64,000 nucleotides of DNA from positions 1 through 64,000 of the forward strand of contig NZ_JAALAA010000010.1 of NCBI RefSeq assembly GCF_011045035.1. The letters run 5' to 3'. Under the pieces are notes generated by a model. It was not told where the DNA came from. It saw nothing but the letters and a program-made list of their open reading frames with translations, and did no database searches. The stretch comes from Nocardioides turkmenicus. GTDB lineage: Bacteria; Actinomycetota; Actinomycetes; Propionibacteriales; Nocardioidaceae. This document shows positions 1 to 11,717 of this stretch, piece after piece (position 1 is the stretch's first letter; every line of letters starts with the position of its first letter). The position numbers and the translations under genes are program-made.

Positions 1-1
1 C

Positions 2-73
2 CTCCTCCCCTCCACCGCCGACCTGCCGAGCCTGCTCGAGGTGGTCGAGGAAGAACCGAAACACCAGCCGTAG
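2..73 (+). CDS. C-terminal end of an unidentified protein (truncated by window edge)
   Basis: The frame is open from base 2 to a TAG at 71-73 and would encode the last 23 residues of a protein ending in EVVEEEPKHQP. Codon third positions are GC-rich, as expected for coding DNA here. The next gene starts 27 bases later on the same strand. Nothing can be said about function, and a chance open frame is possible. Confidence 0.4.
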   Translation, partial: LLPSTADLPSLLEVVEEEPKHQP

Positions 74-100
74 GTGCCGCCGCGGGATACCCTCCCGCGC

Positions 101-931
101 ATGAACCATCGAACCCTCCTTCGCGTCGCGACGGCCATCGCCGTCGCAGCGCTGGCGACCTTGAGCCCCGCCTCAGGCTCACTGGCCGCCACGTCCGGGC
201 CGAGCGTCCAGACCGTGGCGCGACCCACCTACCCCTTCACCCTCGCGTCCAGCTTCAAGGTCACCTACGAGGCCTATCTCGGCAGCGAGCTGGAGGACGG
301 CGGTCGGCCGGCGTACGTCCAGATCCGGGTCTCGAAGACGCCCCTCACCTCGACGAGCCGGCGAGCATGGACCTACCCGTCACACCTGCAACGCGTCGGG
401 CTGACCTCGACGTGGCGGACGGGTCAGGTCACGATCGGCGTCAACCAGGGTCAGGCATCGTGCGTCGGGGCCCGTGCCGTGGATGCCGCCGGACGCGTCG
501 GGCCATGGAGCTACACGACCTGCATCGCTCGCTTCTTCGACGACAACCAGCTCGAGCGCAAGGGCACGGTCAAGACCGTCCGTGCGAAGAGGTTCTGGCA
601 CGGCGTTGCCTCGGAGATCGACGGCGGCGGCCAGCTGATCCTCCGCCATGTGCCCCGAGGGAGCGATGTCTGGGTGCTGGGGCGGCCGGCGCCGTACTCG
701 ACCACCGCCTACTGGGGATTCACGCCGCGGATCATCGGCATGAACTCGACAGGGACGAAGCAGATCGTCCTCGGCCGGGACGGCGGAGACAACGTGAACC
801 ACCGGAGCATGTGGAGGGCCTCCATGCGGACCCAGCGCCTGGGCCCGGTGTGGCTTCGCCGTGACCCCGACGGCACCTTCCCCATCGAGGGCATCGTCGT
901 GATTCCGCCGTGGGCTCGATCCTCGGTCTGA
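101..931 (+). CDS. secreted protein of unknown function with Fn3-like segment
   Basis: A 276-residue protein. The ATG at 101 gives a clean Sec signal peptide: positive start (MNHRTLLR), alanine-rich hydrophobic core and a probable cut after SGSLAA near residue 30. An in-frame GTG at 74 would put nine residues in front and fits less well. The middle contains ARAVDAAGRVGPWSYTTC, a pattern common in actinobacterial extracellular fibronectin-III-like modules, followed by a C-terminal domain I do not recognise. Two cysteines in the mature part could pair outside the cell. No catalytic motif was seen, so function is unknown. Confidence 0.7.
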   Translation: MNHRTLLRVATAIAVAALATLSPASGSLAATSGPSVQTVARPTYPFTLASSFKVTYEAYLGSELEDGGRPAYVQIRVSKTPLTSTSRRAWTYPSHLQRVGLTSTWRTGQVTIGVNQGQASCVGARAVDAAGRVGPWSYTTCIARFFDDNQLERKGTVKTVRAKRFWHGVASEIDGGGQLILRHVPRGSDVWVLGRPAPYSTTAYWGFTPRIIGMNSTGTKQIVLGRDGGDNVNHRSMWRASMRTQRLGPVWLRRDPDGTFPIEGIVVIPPWARSSV

Positions 932-981
932 TGGCCGCGGGGGTGCTTGACGGAAGGCAAACCAAGGCAAAGACTGGCGTC

Positions 982-1194
982 ATGGCAATGACCAAGAAGC
1001 AGAAGAAGGCGATCCTGACCACCGGCGCGCTGGTGGCTCAGGCGGCGGTCGCCCCGGTGATCCTGCGTGACCTGCAGAAGCGCTCCGACGACGAGATCCG
1101 GGGACCGCGGACGCTGTGGCGACTGTGGGGCAGCACCAACCTGCTCGGCGCGGCGGTCTACTGGTTCTACGGCCGCAAGACAGCCGCGGCCTAG
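982..1194 (+). CDS. small membrane protein, 70 aa, unknown function
   Basis: Starts at the ATG at 982; an in-frame GTG-type start further upstream would overlap the previous gene. The product begins with a lysine-rich segment (MTKKQKKA), then has a hydrophobic stretch around residues 10-30 and a second near the C-terminus (NLLGAAVYWFYGRK). It therefore looks like a small two-helix inner-membrane protein. Its last bases overlap the end of the convergent PucR-type regulator. No family function is recognised. Confidence 0.6.
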   Translation: MAMTKKQKKAILTTGALVAQAAVAPVILRDLQKRSDDEIRGPRTLWRLWGSTNLLGAAVYWFYGRKTAAA

Positions 1195-2426
1195 GTCTTC
1201 GCACCATTCCGGGGCGCGGTGAGCAGCCGGATCGCGAAGATCAGCTCCTCCACGTCGGCGAACCGGCGCAGGTCGCAGCCGGTGCGCTCGGCGATGCGCT
1301 CGAGCCGATGGTAGGCGGTGTTGACGTGCACATGCAGGCGCTCGGCGGCGAGCTTGGCGTTGAGGTCGCAGGCGACGTACGCCAGCATGGTCTCGATCAT
1401 CACGCTGTCACGCGCGAGGTCCTCCTCGACGAACTGGCGCAGCGCCGGGCGCACCAGACGGCGAGCCGTCGGATCCTCGCGTAGCACCAGGTAGTCGATC
1501 GTCGAGATCATCGACAGCGCCATCACCCCGGGATCCCCACCCAGGACGTCGCGAGCGATCGCTGCCTCCGAGTACGCGGCGGGCACGGCGCCGAAGCCGG
1601 TGTGCACGGTGCTGGCGCCCACGCCCAGCCCGAACCCCTCCCGGGTGAGGCGGCGGTGGATGCGGCGCAGATCAGGCACGATCGACCTGACGTCGTCGGT
1701 GGCGACCGGCAGGATCCCAACGAGCTGCTCCTGACGGATCACCATGACCCCCTCGCGCAACGGGCCCAGCTCGGTGCGCACGTGCCGCAGCGCCTCCCGC
1801 AGGCTTCGTCCCGGCGCCTGCGGCCGTCCGGGAACAGCGACCAGGACGATGATCCGGCCGTCGGGTTCGAGCCGGCACCTGCGGGCCACCTCCAGCATCG
1901 GCCCGGGCCGGACGCCGCGTCCGGCGAGCAGGTCCTCCACCAGATCTCGGCGGATCCGGTCGCCCTCGGCGAGCTCGACCTGATGGGCGGCGAGGTAGGC
2001 CTCAGCCGCGACCGTGCTGCCGACCTCGATCACCTGCATCACGTGCGAGGCCACCGGAAGCGCCGCGCGACTGGTCTCCGGGTCGGCGGCGGCGATCTCC
2101 ACGATGCGCTCCCACAGCGCCACCTGTCCGATGCGGAAGGCCTGCAGGAAGTCGGCGAGCGCGACCCCCTGGCGGACCCGGCGAGTCGCCTGGTCCACGG
2201 TGAACTCGAAGTCCTCGCGTACGGCGGCGCGTCCCTCCTCCAGCGTGGTGAGCACCGCCAGGAACACCGCCTCCGCGTGGTCGCCGACCTCCTTGCGCAG
2301 CTCGGGGTCGGGGCTGGCGGCATAAGCCGGCACCTGGTCCCAGTTGTGCTTCAGGAACAGCTCCACTGTGTGCGGGAGGTCGTCCCTGATGCCCGCGACG
2401 ATGCGTCGGATCGGCTCTGTGCTCAT
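1191..2426 (-). CDS. PucR/CdaR-family transcriptional regulator
   Basis: A 411-residue protein starting at the ATG at 2426 behind a GAGGGAG ribosome binding site. The C-terminus is the PucR-type helix-turn-helix (DLNAKLAAERLHVHVNTAYHRLERI, seen in two parts), preceded by a GGDEF-like linker region and an N-terminal helical sensor-like domain. Family members regulate catabolic genes such as purine and aromatic utilisation. It is divergent from the molybdenum hydroxylase operon across 222 bp, so that operon is its likely target. This is inference; no operator was identified. Confidence 0.85.
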   Translation of the reverse strand: MSTEPIRRIVAGIRDDLPHTVELFLKHNWDQVPAYAASPDPELRKEVGDHAEAVFLAVLTTLEEGRAAVREDFEFTVDQATRRVRQGVALADFLQAFRIGQVALWERIVEIAAADPETSRAALPVASHVMQVIEVGSTVAAEAYLAAHQVELAEGDRIRRDLVEDLLAGRGVRPGPMLEVARRCRLEPDGRIIVLVAVPGRPQAPGRSLREALRHVRTELGPLREGVMVIRQEQLVGILPVATDDVRSIVPDLRRIHRRLTREGFGLGVGASTVHTGFGAVPAAYSEAAIARDVLGGDPGVMALSMISTIDYLVLREDPTARRLVRPALRQFVEEDLARDSVMIETMLAYVACDLNAKLAAERLHVHVNTAYHRLERIAERTGCDLRRFADVEELIFAIRLLTAPRNGAKT

Positions 2427-2648
2427 CGCGCTCCCTCGTGTCTCGCTGGCGGTTGCGGCATCAACCAACCAACGCACCAGTGTGGCGACAGTCACGCCTG
2501 GGCAGGTGTGTGATCCGTCTCCATCCGGGTTGTCGCGCCCTCACACATTTCCCGACGCGCCCTTCCCAACCGAGATCTGGCTGGTGAAGGGTGCTATGTG
2601 TCGGGGGTCACAAACTCGGAACCTGCTCACGCCAGGAGTGATTTGCAC

Positions 2649-4970
2649 ATGGGGACGCACAACCCGGATGGCCCGTCTCGGGTCTCCAGACGATCGTTCG
2701 TCGGATACGTCATCGGCAGCGCCACGCTGATCGCCGCCGCCGACCTGGGCCTGGCTCCCACTGCCGCCCACGCGGCACCGATCCCGTCGGCGCCGCAGGT
2801 ACCCGAGGTCTACGACCTCAACGACTTCCTGACCCACTGCGCGGCGCCGACCTCCAACCTGATCGCGATCGAGGTCGACGACAAGGGGCACGCCCACTTC
2901 GCGCTGCCTCGGATGGAGGTCGGCCAGGGCATCACCACGGCCGTCTCCATGCTGATCGCCGATGAGCTCGACCTCCCGGTCGACCACGTGCACGTCACCC
3001 TGGCGCCGGCCCGGCCCGAGCTGCTCTTCAACCAGCTGACCGGCGGCTCCAACACGATCATCTCGATGTACACCCCGGTGCGCGTCGCCGCCGCCATCGC
3101 CCGCAAGGCGCTGCTCGAGGCCGCCGCGATCATGCTCGGCGGCACGGTGGCGCAGCTGGTCGCCAAGAGTGGCGTGATCAGTGCTCCGGACGGGACCTCG
3201 GTGACGTACGGCGAGGCGGCCGCCAAGGCAGCGAAGCCGACGACCGAGAAGGTCGAGGTCGAGCTGAAGCGGACCTCCGAGCACGGTGTCGTCGGCAAGC
3301 CCCACCGTCGTGTCGACGCCCGCGACGCCATCACCGGCAAGAAGAAGTTCGCGATGGACCTCGACATCCCCGGCGCGCTGCCCACGATGGTCTGCCGGGC
3401 GCCCGAGCTCAACGGCACCCCGGACGAGATCCGGAACAAGGCCGAGGTCGAGAAGATGCCGGGTGTCACCCACGTGGCGATCATCCCGACCGGCGTCGCG
3501 GTGCGGGCCAAGACCTTCGGGCAGTGCATCGACGCCGTACGCGCGCTGGACGTCACCTGGAACTCCGGCACCGTGACCACCATGTCGGCCGACGACGTCC
3601 GGGCCGAGCTCAAGGCCGGCCAGATCCCGCTGGCGGTGCCGAAGGTCGGCGCGGCCTCGGTCGACGGCGAGTTCACCTTCCACTTCCGCAGCGGCTCGGC
3701 CCTCGAGCCCAACTGCGCGGTCGCCGACGTACGTGACGACTCGGCGACCATCTGGGGCGGACTGAAGTCGCCGATCGACGCGCAGGGCCGGGTCGCGAAG
3801 GCGGTCGGCCTGAGCCAGGACAAGGTGACGGTCAACGTCGTCCAGGGCGGCGGGTCCTTCGGCCGCAAGCTGTTCAGCGACGCCGCGGTCGAGGCCGCGC
3901 ACGCGTCCAAGGCGTTCGGCGTCCCGGTCAAGCTGATGTGGCACCGCGCCGACGAGCCGCGCCAGGGCCGGGTGCACCCGATGGCGGTCTCCCAGATCCG
4001 GGCGACCGTGCTGGCCGGGAGCGTGCTCACCTTCGAGCAGCGGCATGCCAGCGTGGCGTGCGACTTCACCCACGGTCTCGGGGAGCGGCTGACCGCCGAG
4101 GTGGCCGCGCTGCCGACCGGTCTGTCGAACCTGAGCTTCTCGGAGTCGATCTTCCTACTGACCCAGGAGCTGCCCTACAACTTCGGGGTCATCACTCAGC
4201 TGCTCAACGAGCCGAAGCCCGCGGTCGACCGGTTCAACACGAGCTCGGTGCGCAACATCTACTCCCCCGACGTGGCCACCGCCAGCGAGCTGATGGTCGA
4301 CCAGCTCGCCAAGAAGCTGAAGCAGGACCCGGTCACCTTCCGGCGCAAATACCTCAAGAGCGACGTGGTCAAGCGGGTGCTCGACCGCGCCGCCGAGCTC
4401 GGCGACTGGGGTCGTACGATGCCCGCCGGCACGGCGCAGGGCATCGCCATCCACAAGGAGTACAAGGGCGCCACCGCCGTCCTCGTCGAGATCGACTGCC
4501 GTCCCGAGACGGTCAACCGCAAGGTGCGCGACGCGGTCACCGGACCCCGGGTCACCAAGGCCGTCGTGGTCGCCGACGTCGGCCTGGTCGTCAACCCCGC
4601 CGGTGTGAAGGCCCAGATGATGGGCGGTTTCTCGGACGGCATGTGCCAGGCGCTGACCTACAGCAACCACCTGGTCGACGGCCACTTCCTGGAGGCCAGC
4701 TGGGACAACTCGGCCTACACCCGGCAGTGGAACACGCCGTTCGAGTTCGAGTGCGAGGTGATCGAGTCGCACGGCGACCAGCCGGGCGGTGTCGGCGAGG
4801 CCGGCGTGGCCGCCTCCATGGCCGCCGTCGCCTGCGCGTACGCCCGCGCGACCGGTGAGATGCCCACGGAGTTCCCGATCAACTTCCGCGAGCCGCTCCA
4901 CTTCGAGCCCAAGTCCTTCATCCCGTCCGTGCCCGAGTCGCCGACCGACGGCCTCGCCTACACGTTCTGA
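2649..4970 (+). CDS. molybdopterin-binding subunit of a xanthine dehydrogenase/isoquinoline oxidoreductase-type hydroxylase
   Basis: A 773-residue large subunit of a molybdenum hydroxylase, nearest in layout to IorB-type enzymes that hydroxylate N-heterocycles or aldehydes. The ATG at 2649 follows AGGAGTG. The N-terminus carries a twin-arginine signal (SRRSFVG, then a hydrophobic stretch ending AAHAAP), so the folded holoenzyme is probably exported by Tat; tatA and tatC are at the far end of this window. Typical motifs include QGGGSFGRK near residue 400 and GGVGEAGVAA near the C-terminus, where the family places its active-site glutamate. The small Fe-S subunit follows after 23 bp. No FAD subunit is present, as in IorAB. 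The substrate cannot be predicted. Confidence 0.88.
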   Translation: MGTHNPDGPSRVSRRSFVGYVIGSATLIAAADLGLAPTAAHAAPIPSAPQVPEVYDLNDFLTHCAAPTSNLIAIEVDDKGHAHFALPRMEVGQGITTAVSMLIADELDLPVDHVHVTLAPARPELLFNQLTGGSNTIISMYTPVRVAAAIARKALLEAAAIMLGGTVAQLVAKSGVISAPDGTSVTYGEAAAKAAKPTTEKVEVELKRTSEHGVVGKPHRRVDARDAITGKKKFAMDLDIPGALPTMVCRAPELNGTPDEIRNKAEVEKMPGVTHVAIIPTGVAVRAKTFGQCIDAVRALDVTWNSGTVTTMSADDVRAELKAGQIPLAVPKVGAASVDGEFTFHFRSGSALEPNCAVADVRDDSATIWGGLKSPIDAQGRVAKAVGLSQDKVTVNVVQGGGSFGRKLFSDAAVEAAHASKAFGVPVKLMWHRADEPRQGRVHPMAVSQIRATVLAGSVLTFEQRHASVACDFTHGLGERLTAEVAALPTGLSNLSFSESIFLLTQELPYNFGVITQLLNEPKPAVDRFNTSSVRNIYSPDVATASELMVDQLAKKLKQDPVTFRRKYLKSDVVKRVLDRAAELGDWGRTMPAGTAQGIAIHKEYKGATAVLVEIDCRPETVNRKVRDAVTGPRVTKAVVVADVGLVVNPAGVKAQMMGGFSDGMCQALTYSNHLVDGHFLEASWDNSAYTRQWNTPFEFECEVIESHGDQPGGVGEAGVAASMAAVACAYARATGEMPTEFPINFREPLHFEPKSFIPSVPESPTDGLAYTF

Positions 4971-4993
4971 GCCAGAGAATCGAGCACAGTGCC

Positions 4994-5485
4994 ATGCCTT
5001 CACACACCTTCCAGCTCAACGGCGAGACCGTCACCGTCGACGTCGAGAACGACGTACGCATCCTGTGGGTGCTGCGCGACATCCTCGGTGTCACCGGCCC
5101 GAAGTACGGCTGCGGCATCAACGTCTGCAAGGCCTGTACGTCGCACATCAACGGCAAAGCGTTCAACCCGTGCTCGGTGCGGGTCGCCGACATCGGCGCC
5201 GACGACGAGATCACCACCATCGAGGGTCTCGCCGACACGGCCCCGGGCGACGGCCTCCACCCGATGCAGGAGGCCTGGCTCGAGCACGACGTCGCCCAGT
5301 GCGGCTACTGCCAGCCCGGCCAGATCATGACCGCGGTCGCCCTCGTCAACAAGGTCCGCGAGGAGGGCCGAGCCATCACCGAGGCCGACCTCGACACGAT
5401 CCGCAACGTCTGCCGCTGCGGCACCTACTCCCGGATCCGGGAAGCCATCAAGACCGGCCAGGAGGCGATGGCCCGCGGGCTCTAA
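4994..5485 (+). CDS. (2Fe-2S)-binding subunit of the molybdenum hydroxylase
   Basis: A 163-residue protein with the two [2Fe-2S] domains of the xanthine oxidase small-subunit family. A plant-ferredoxin-like cluster is bound by Cys40, 45, 48 and 60 (CGINVCKAC...C). An all-helical second cluster is bound by Cys103, 106, 140 and 142 (CGYCQPGQ...CRC). It passes electrons from the molybdopterin subunit encoded just upstream and lacks its own Tat signal, so it would be exported by hitchhiking with the large subunit. Its stop overlaps the end of the convergent gene by a few bases. Confidence 0.92.
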   Translation: MPSHTFQLNGETVTVDVENDVRILWVLRDILGVTGPKYGCGINVCKACTSHINGKAFNPCSVRVADIGADDEITTIEGLADTAPGDGLHPMQEAWLEHDVAQCGYCQPGQIMTAVALVNKVREEGRAITEADLDTIRNVCRCGTYSRIREAIKTGQEAMARGL

Positions 5486-5787
5486 TCTCCGGAGAGCTCC
5501 TGCTCGATCCGCTCGACCTTCGCGGTGAGCTGGCCGGTGTAACCAGGCCGGATGTCGGCCTTGAGCACCAGCCCGACCCGCGGGGAGACGGCGGCGACCG
5601 CGTCGACGCACTGCTTGATGACACCCATGACCTCGTCCCACTCACCTTCCAGGTTGGTGAACATGGCATTGGTCTCGTTGGGCAGTCCGGACTCGCGGAC
5701 GATGCGGACCGCCTCCGCGACGGACGCGGCGACCGAGCCGTCGGGGTCGTCGGTGGTCGTCGGGGCGATCGAGAAGGCGACAAGCAT
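5482..5787 (-). CDS. thiamine-binding/MTH1187 (YkoF-like) family protein
   Basis: A 101-residue protein starting at the ATG at 5787. It contains the compact ferredoxin-like fold pattern of the MTH1187/YkoF thiamine-binding family: N-terminal strand MLVAFSIAP, central NETNAMFTNLEGEWDEVMG, and C-terminal VGLVLKADIRPG. Family members bind thiamine or related small ligands as tetramers; the exact role is not settled. It stands alone, convergent with the Fe-S subunit gene, with no thiamine gene nearby. Confidence 0.8.
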   Translation of the reverse strand: MLVAFSIAPTTTDDPDGSVAASVAEAVRIVRESGLPNETNAMFTNLEGEWDEVMGVIKQCVDAVAAVSPRVGLVLKADIRPGYTGQLTAKVERIEQELSGD

Positions 5788-5875
5788 GTCGAAACAGTAT
5801 CCAAACGCTTCGTCTGCTTGCTTATAGTGGCGCCGCCGGGGGCCGAAGGTGCCACAGCCGGCGAGAGAGGAACCG

Positions 5876-6103
5876 ATGAGTGAGGGACTCGACCGGCTCG
5901 CTGCCACCCTGGGCGTGCCGGCCACGCGGCTCGCGCCGCTGGAGGCGTACGACGACCAGCAGCTGGACCGCTTCAACGATCTGGCCCGGGGAGCGATGAC
6001 CGCGGAGGACAAGGCCTTCGACGCTTCGCTCGACGAGGCGCTGAAACTGGTGCCGAAGATGCTGCGCGGGGTCGTCCAGAAGATGCTCGGAGGCGCCCGA
6101 TGA
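5876..6103 (+). CDS. conserved small protein, 75 aa, unknown function
   Basis: Starts at the ATG at 5876 behind GAGAGAGGA. The product is acidic and mostly helical with no membrane segment, cysteine or recognised motif. Its stop overlaps the start of the next gene by 4 bp (ATGA), so the two are translationally coupled and probably act together. I do not recognise either. Confidence 0.65.
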   Translation: MSEGLDRLAATLGVPATRLAPLEAYDDQQLDRFNDLARGAMTAEDKAFDASLDEALKLVPKMLRGVVQKMLGGAR

Positions 6104-6786
6104 CCGCCCTGACCAGCGCGCTGGAGATCACCAAGCTCGCCCACGAGATGCAGGTGGACGAGGCCGACCTCGCCTTCCTCGCCACCACCTCCCCCGACGA
6201 CCTCCACGACCTGCGCGGGATCGTCTCCCACGCGATGTTCAGCCGCAACGAGTCGCGGGTGAAGGGGCTGGCCGCGGTCAGCAAGAAGCTCCCGGCGGCG
6301 GTCACCGCGAAGATCACCGAGATCGCGATGGGCCCGATGCTCAGCGCCCGCGTGGCCGCGGTGATGGACCCGGCCGACGCCGCGAAGCTGGCCGGCCACC
6401 TGAAGCCGGAGTTCCTCGCCGACCTCTCCGTCCACCTCGACCCCAGCCGGGTCGAGGCGATCATCGCCAGGCTCGACCGGAGCCTGGTGGTCGACGTCGG
6501 CCGCCGGCTCCTGGCCGCCGGTCACGTCCTCACCCTGGCCAGGTTCACCGGCGTCGTCGGTCCCGAGACCTCGCTCCAGGTGATGGACGGCGCCTCCGGT
6601 GACGAGATCCTCCGGGTAGCGCTCTTCCTCGACGACACCTCGGTGCTCGACCCGATCATCGCCGGGCTCTCCGACGAGACCCTGGCCGAGGTGGTCGCCG
6701 CCACCGCCGACCACGGCGAGGCGGCCGACGCGCTCCTGGCCACTCTCTCCGAGGACAGCCGCACCAGGATCGCCTCGCTGGCCTGA
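6100..6786 (+). CDS. helical-repeat protein of unknown function, 228 aa
   Basis: A cytosolic alpha-helical protein with repeated leucine/alanine helices and recurrent patterns such as LSVHLDPSRVEAIIARLD and LVVDVGRRLLAAGHV. These recall HEAT-like or MgtE-N-like helical repeats. There is no catalytic motif, signal peptide or membrane span. It is coupled by a 4-bp overlap to the 75-residue protein upstream. Function is unknown; the repeat resemblance is my reading of the pattern and is not a family assignment. Confidence 0.65.
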   Translation: MTALTSALEITKLAHEMQVDEADLAFLATTSPDDLHDLRGIVSHAMFSRNESRVKGLAAVSKKLPAAVTAKITEIAMGPMLSARVAAVMDPADAAKLAGHLKPEFLADLSVHLDPSRVEAIIARLDRSLVVDVGRRLLAAGHVLTLARFTGVVGPETSLQVMDGASGDEILRVALFLDDTSVLDPIIAGLSDETLAEVVAATADHGEAADALLATLSEDSRTRIASLA

Positions 6787-6909
6787 GATCGCGTGGGACG
6801 CGGACCCCGGTGACGGCACGGCGCCCGCCGGGGTTCGCTCACGTGAGCGTTGTCTGAACGACTCCCGCGTAGCCTTCCGGGCAGGCCGGAAGCCTGGTTT
6901 CGTCGGGCC

Positions 6910-7716
6910 GTGAAAACTCCACGCTCACTCGTCGTCCGTGCCCTCGCTGCACTCGCCATCGTCGCGCTCCCGGCGCTCTCGACGGCCGCTCCGGCCCAGG
7001 CCGCCACCTCCGGGCAGCCGACACAGGTCGGTGCGCCGTACTCCCTGCTGCAGATGAACCTCTGCCTCAGCGGGGGCGCCCGCTGCTACCCCGGCACCGA
7101 GTACCCGAAGATCCTCGACGAGGCCGTCGCGCGGATCCAGGAGAACGACGTCAACGCGGTGACCGTCAACGAGGCCTGCAGCGGCGACGTCGAGAAGATC
7201 GCCGAGCGCACCGGCTACCACATGCGGTTCGCGACCGTCCTGTACCCGACGGCTCCCTACCAGTGCAAGACGCCCGGTGGTCGCGGGGTCTTCGGCAACG
7301 CCGTGCTCACCAAGGACGCCATCATGCGCTCCGAGGACGGGGCGTACTCGCGCTGGAACGGCTCCGAGCAACGCCGCTGGCTCTGTGCGACGACCGCCCG
7401 CGGCGTGGACGTGTGCACCACCCATCTGTCCACCGACGGTGAGGCCGACCCGGCCTCCGCCAACAACCTCCAGTGCGGCGAGCTCCGCGCGGTGCTCGAG
7501 TCCCGGACGAACCCGACGATCTTCGGCGGCGACATGAACCGGCAGGCCTCCTGCGCCCCCGAGGGCTTCTGGACCCTGACCGACGACGACGCCGAGCAGC
7601 TGCCCGGCATCCAGCACATCTACGGGAACATCGGCGAGCCGACCCTCGAGATCGAGCGCGCGACCTACACCGACCACGACGTGATGATCGCTCGCACCGT
7701 GATCCCCAAGCCCTGA
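6910..7716 (+). CDS. secreted endonuclease/exonuclease/phosphatase-like protein
   Basis: The GTG at 6910 gives a signal peptide (VKTPRSLVVRALAALAIV..., cut after APAQAA). A TTG at 6850 is possible but would bury the signal. The mature ~240 residues have the EEP fold pattern: LLQMNLCLSG at the start (Asn of the metal site), VNAVTVNEAC (metal-binding Glu), TTHLST, FGGDMNR (Asp/Asn pair) and TDHDVMI (terminal Asp-His). Six or more cysteines suggest disulfides outside the cell. The substrate could be nucleic acid or a phospholipid; the sequence does not decide. Confidence 0.8.
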   Translation: MKTPRSLVVRALAALAIVALPALSTAAPAQAATSGQPTQVGAPYSLLQMNLCLSGGARCYPGTEYPKILDEAVARIQENDVNAVTVNEACSGDVEKIAERTGYHMRFATVLYPTAPYQCKTPGGRGVFGNAVLTKDAIMRSEDGAYSRWNGSEQRRWLCATTARGVDVCTTHLSTDGEADPASANNLQCGELRAVLESRTNPTIFGGDMNRQASCAPEGFWTLTDDDAEQLPGIQHIYGNIGEPTLEIERATYTDHDVMIARTVIPKP

Positions 7717-7738
7717 TCGGCACCCTCCGAGACGGGCG

Positions 7739-8638
7739 TCAGCCGGCCGCCAGGATGCTCTCCAGGCGGGCCCGGCACTCGGCGACGAACGCCGGGAAGC
7801 TGTCCCAGTAGTACGAGACGCCGCTGACCCCGACGGCGACCGCCCAGGCCCGCGCCCGGGTCCAGGTGTCGTCGTCGAGGTCGAGCGCGTCCCAGTACGC
7901 CTCACGGGCCGTCTCCGGCAGGTCCCAGACCGTGGAGTGCTCGGCGTCGGGGACCCCGACGGAGAGGCCACCGAAGTCGATCAGGGCGTGCAGCCGCCCG
8001 TCGCGTACGAGCAGGTTCGTCGGCTTGAGGTCGCCGTGGAGCCAGCCGTGCGGCGCGGGCGACTCCGGCAGCTCGACGCCGGCGCGCCACATCCGCTCCA
8101 GGGCGTCGACGTCGAGCAGGTCCCCGGCCTTGTCGCGGCAGTCGGCCAGCGCCTCGGTGACCCAGGGGTCGCACGGCGCGAGCGGGCCGCCGCGGTACCA
8201 GTCCAGCGGAGCCTCGCGGGTGGCCCCCATCAGCCCGACACCGTGCAGCTCCCGCACCGCCGCCGCCAGGTCGGCACCGAAGAGCGCCCAGTCCTCGACC
8301 GTCCCGGGCCCGGCCTCGGCACCCTCGATCCAGCGGTAGACCGACCAGACGAGCGGGTAAGCCGCCGACGCCGTCCCGGCATGGACCGGCTCCGGGATCC
8401 GTGTGCTCAGCCGGTCCGCCAGCCGAGGGAGCCATTCCTGCTCCTTGCGCAGCGACCCGGCGTTGGCGGCGGTCCGGGGCAGGCGTACGAGAAGGTCCTC
8501 GCCGAGGCGGAACATCGTGTTGTCGGTGCCCTCTCCGGCAGGCTTCAGCGGGAGCTGGGCCCACTCGGGTCGCTGGTCCTCCAGCAGGGAGCGCACCAGC
8601 GCCTCGTCGACCGGGATCTCGTCCTCGTGAAGGGTCAC
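7739..8638 (-). CDS. aminoglycoside/macrolide phosphotransferase-family kinase
   Basis: A 299-residue protein starting at the GTG at 8638. It has the APH fold: an N-lobe with LLVRLPRTAAN (ATP lysine/arginine region), the catalytic loop HGDLKPTNLLV and the metal-binding DFGG. The family includes antibiotic kinases and many enzymes phosphorylating small metabolites. Nothing nearby indicates resistance, so the substrate is unknown. A longer reading frame upstream of 8638 has no good start. Confidence 0.85.
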   Translation of the reverse strand: MTLHEDEIPVDEALVRSLLEDQRPEWAQLPLKPAGEGTDNTMFRLGEDLLVRLPRTAANAGSLRKEQEWLPRLADRLSTRIPEPVHAGTASAAYPLVWSVYRWIEGAEAGPGTVEDWALFGADLAAAVRELHGVGLMGATREAPLDWYRGGPLAPCDPWVTEALADCRDKAGDLLDVDALERMWRAGVELPESPAPHGWLHGDLKPTNLLVRDGRLHALIDFGGLSVGVPDAEHSTVWDLPETAREAYWDALDLDDDTWTRARAWAVAVGVSGVSYYWDSFPAFVAECRARLESILAAG

Positions 8639-8695
8639 CCGGCGGAGTATCGCAGGACCCGAACCTGCGGCGCCCGCCGTTTTCGCCCGGACGCG

Positions 8696-8731
8696 GAACG
8701 GCCCGCCACCCTCTCGGGTGACGGGCCGTTC
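8696..8731 (-). terminator. hairpin terminator downstream of acnA
   Basis: A 10-bp stem (GAACGGCCCG / CGGGCCGTTC) encloses a second 5-bp stem (CACCC/GGGTG) with a TCTC loop. It lies 10 bases past the acnA stop. There is no T-run, as is usual for actinobacterial terminators. Confidence 0.7.
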
Positions 8732-8741
8732 GCCTCGCGGA

Positions 8742-11423
<2,682 letters not shown>

Positions 11424-11512
11424 CGCGTTCATCTCCTTGCTCGCGTCCACAGTGACGTACGTTCTCAAGTCTTTGGAGCCCATCCTGCCCCGGCCACCCG
11501 CGCCGGGAAAAC

Positions 11513-11531
11513 AAAGGCTCACCTAACCCTT
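11513..11531 (-). promoter_or_regulatory. possible DtxR/IdeR iron-box half site upstream of acnA
   Basis: On the top strand AAGGCTCACCTAACC carries the right half (GGCTCACCTAA) of the classical DtxR/IdeR box; the left half is poor. Aconitase is an iron-sulfur enzyme and is iron-regulated in relatives, so the position is sensible. The match is partial. Confidence 0.3.
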
Positions 11532-11553
11532 TACGGCGGCTGCCCGCCCAATC

Positions 11554-11567
11554 TCTTGATATCAAGA
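11554..11567. promoter_or_regulatory. perfect 14-bp palindrome TCTTGATATCAAGA
   Basis: An AT-rich perfect palindrome stands out in this GC-rich DNA, in the 294-bp gap between acnA and the next gene. It looks like the operator of a dimeric repressor of MarR, TetR or similar type. It could serve acnA, the rightward gene, or both; the binding protein is not identifiable here. Confidence 0.5.
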
Positions 11568-11717
11568 TACATGATGTCGAACGACAATTCGAATCACCCG
11601 GCGCGCCGTGTTGTGACCACCGCCGCTGACAGCGATCCTCGGATGCACCATGATGGGCCCGACCGGGCCACCCGTCGGGCCGCTACTCGACGGGCACGAA
11701 GTGATGCGAGGAGAGCC

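Noticed and set aside
2541..4073. Long minus-strand frame opposite the molybdenum hydroxylase gene
   Set aside because: High-GC shadow; its product is an Arg/Asp/Gly/Val-rich string without motifs, while the + strand encodes a clear family protein.
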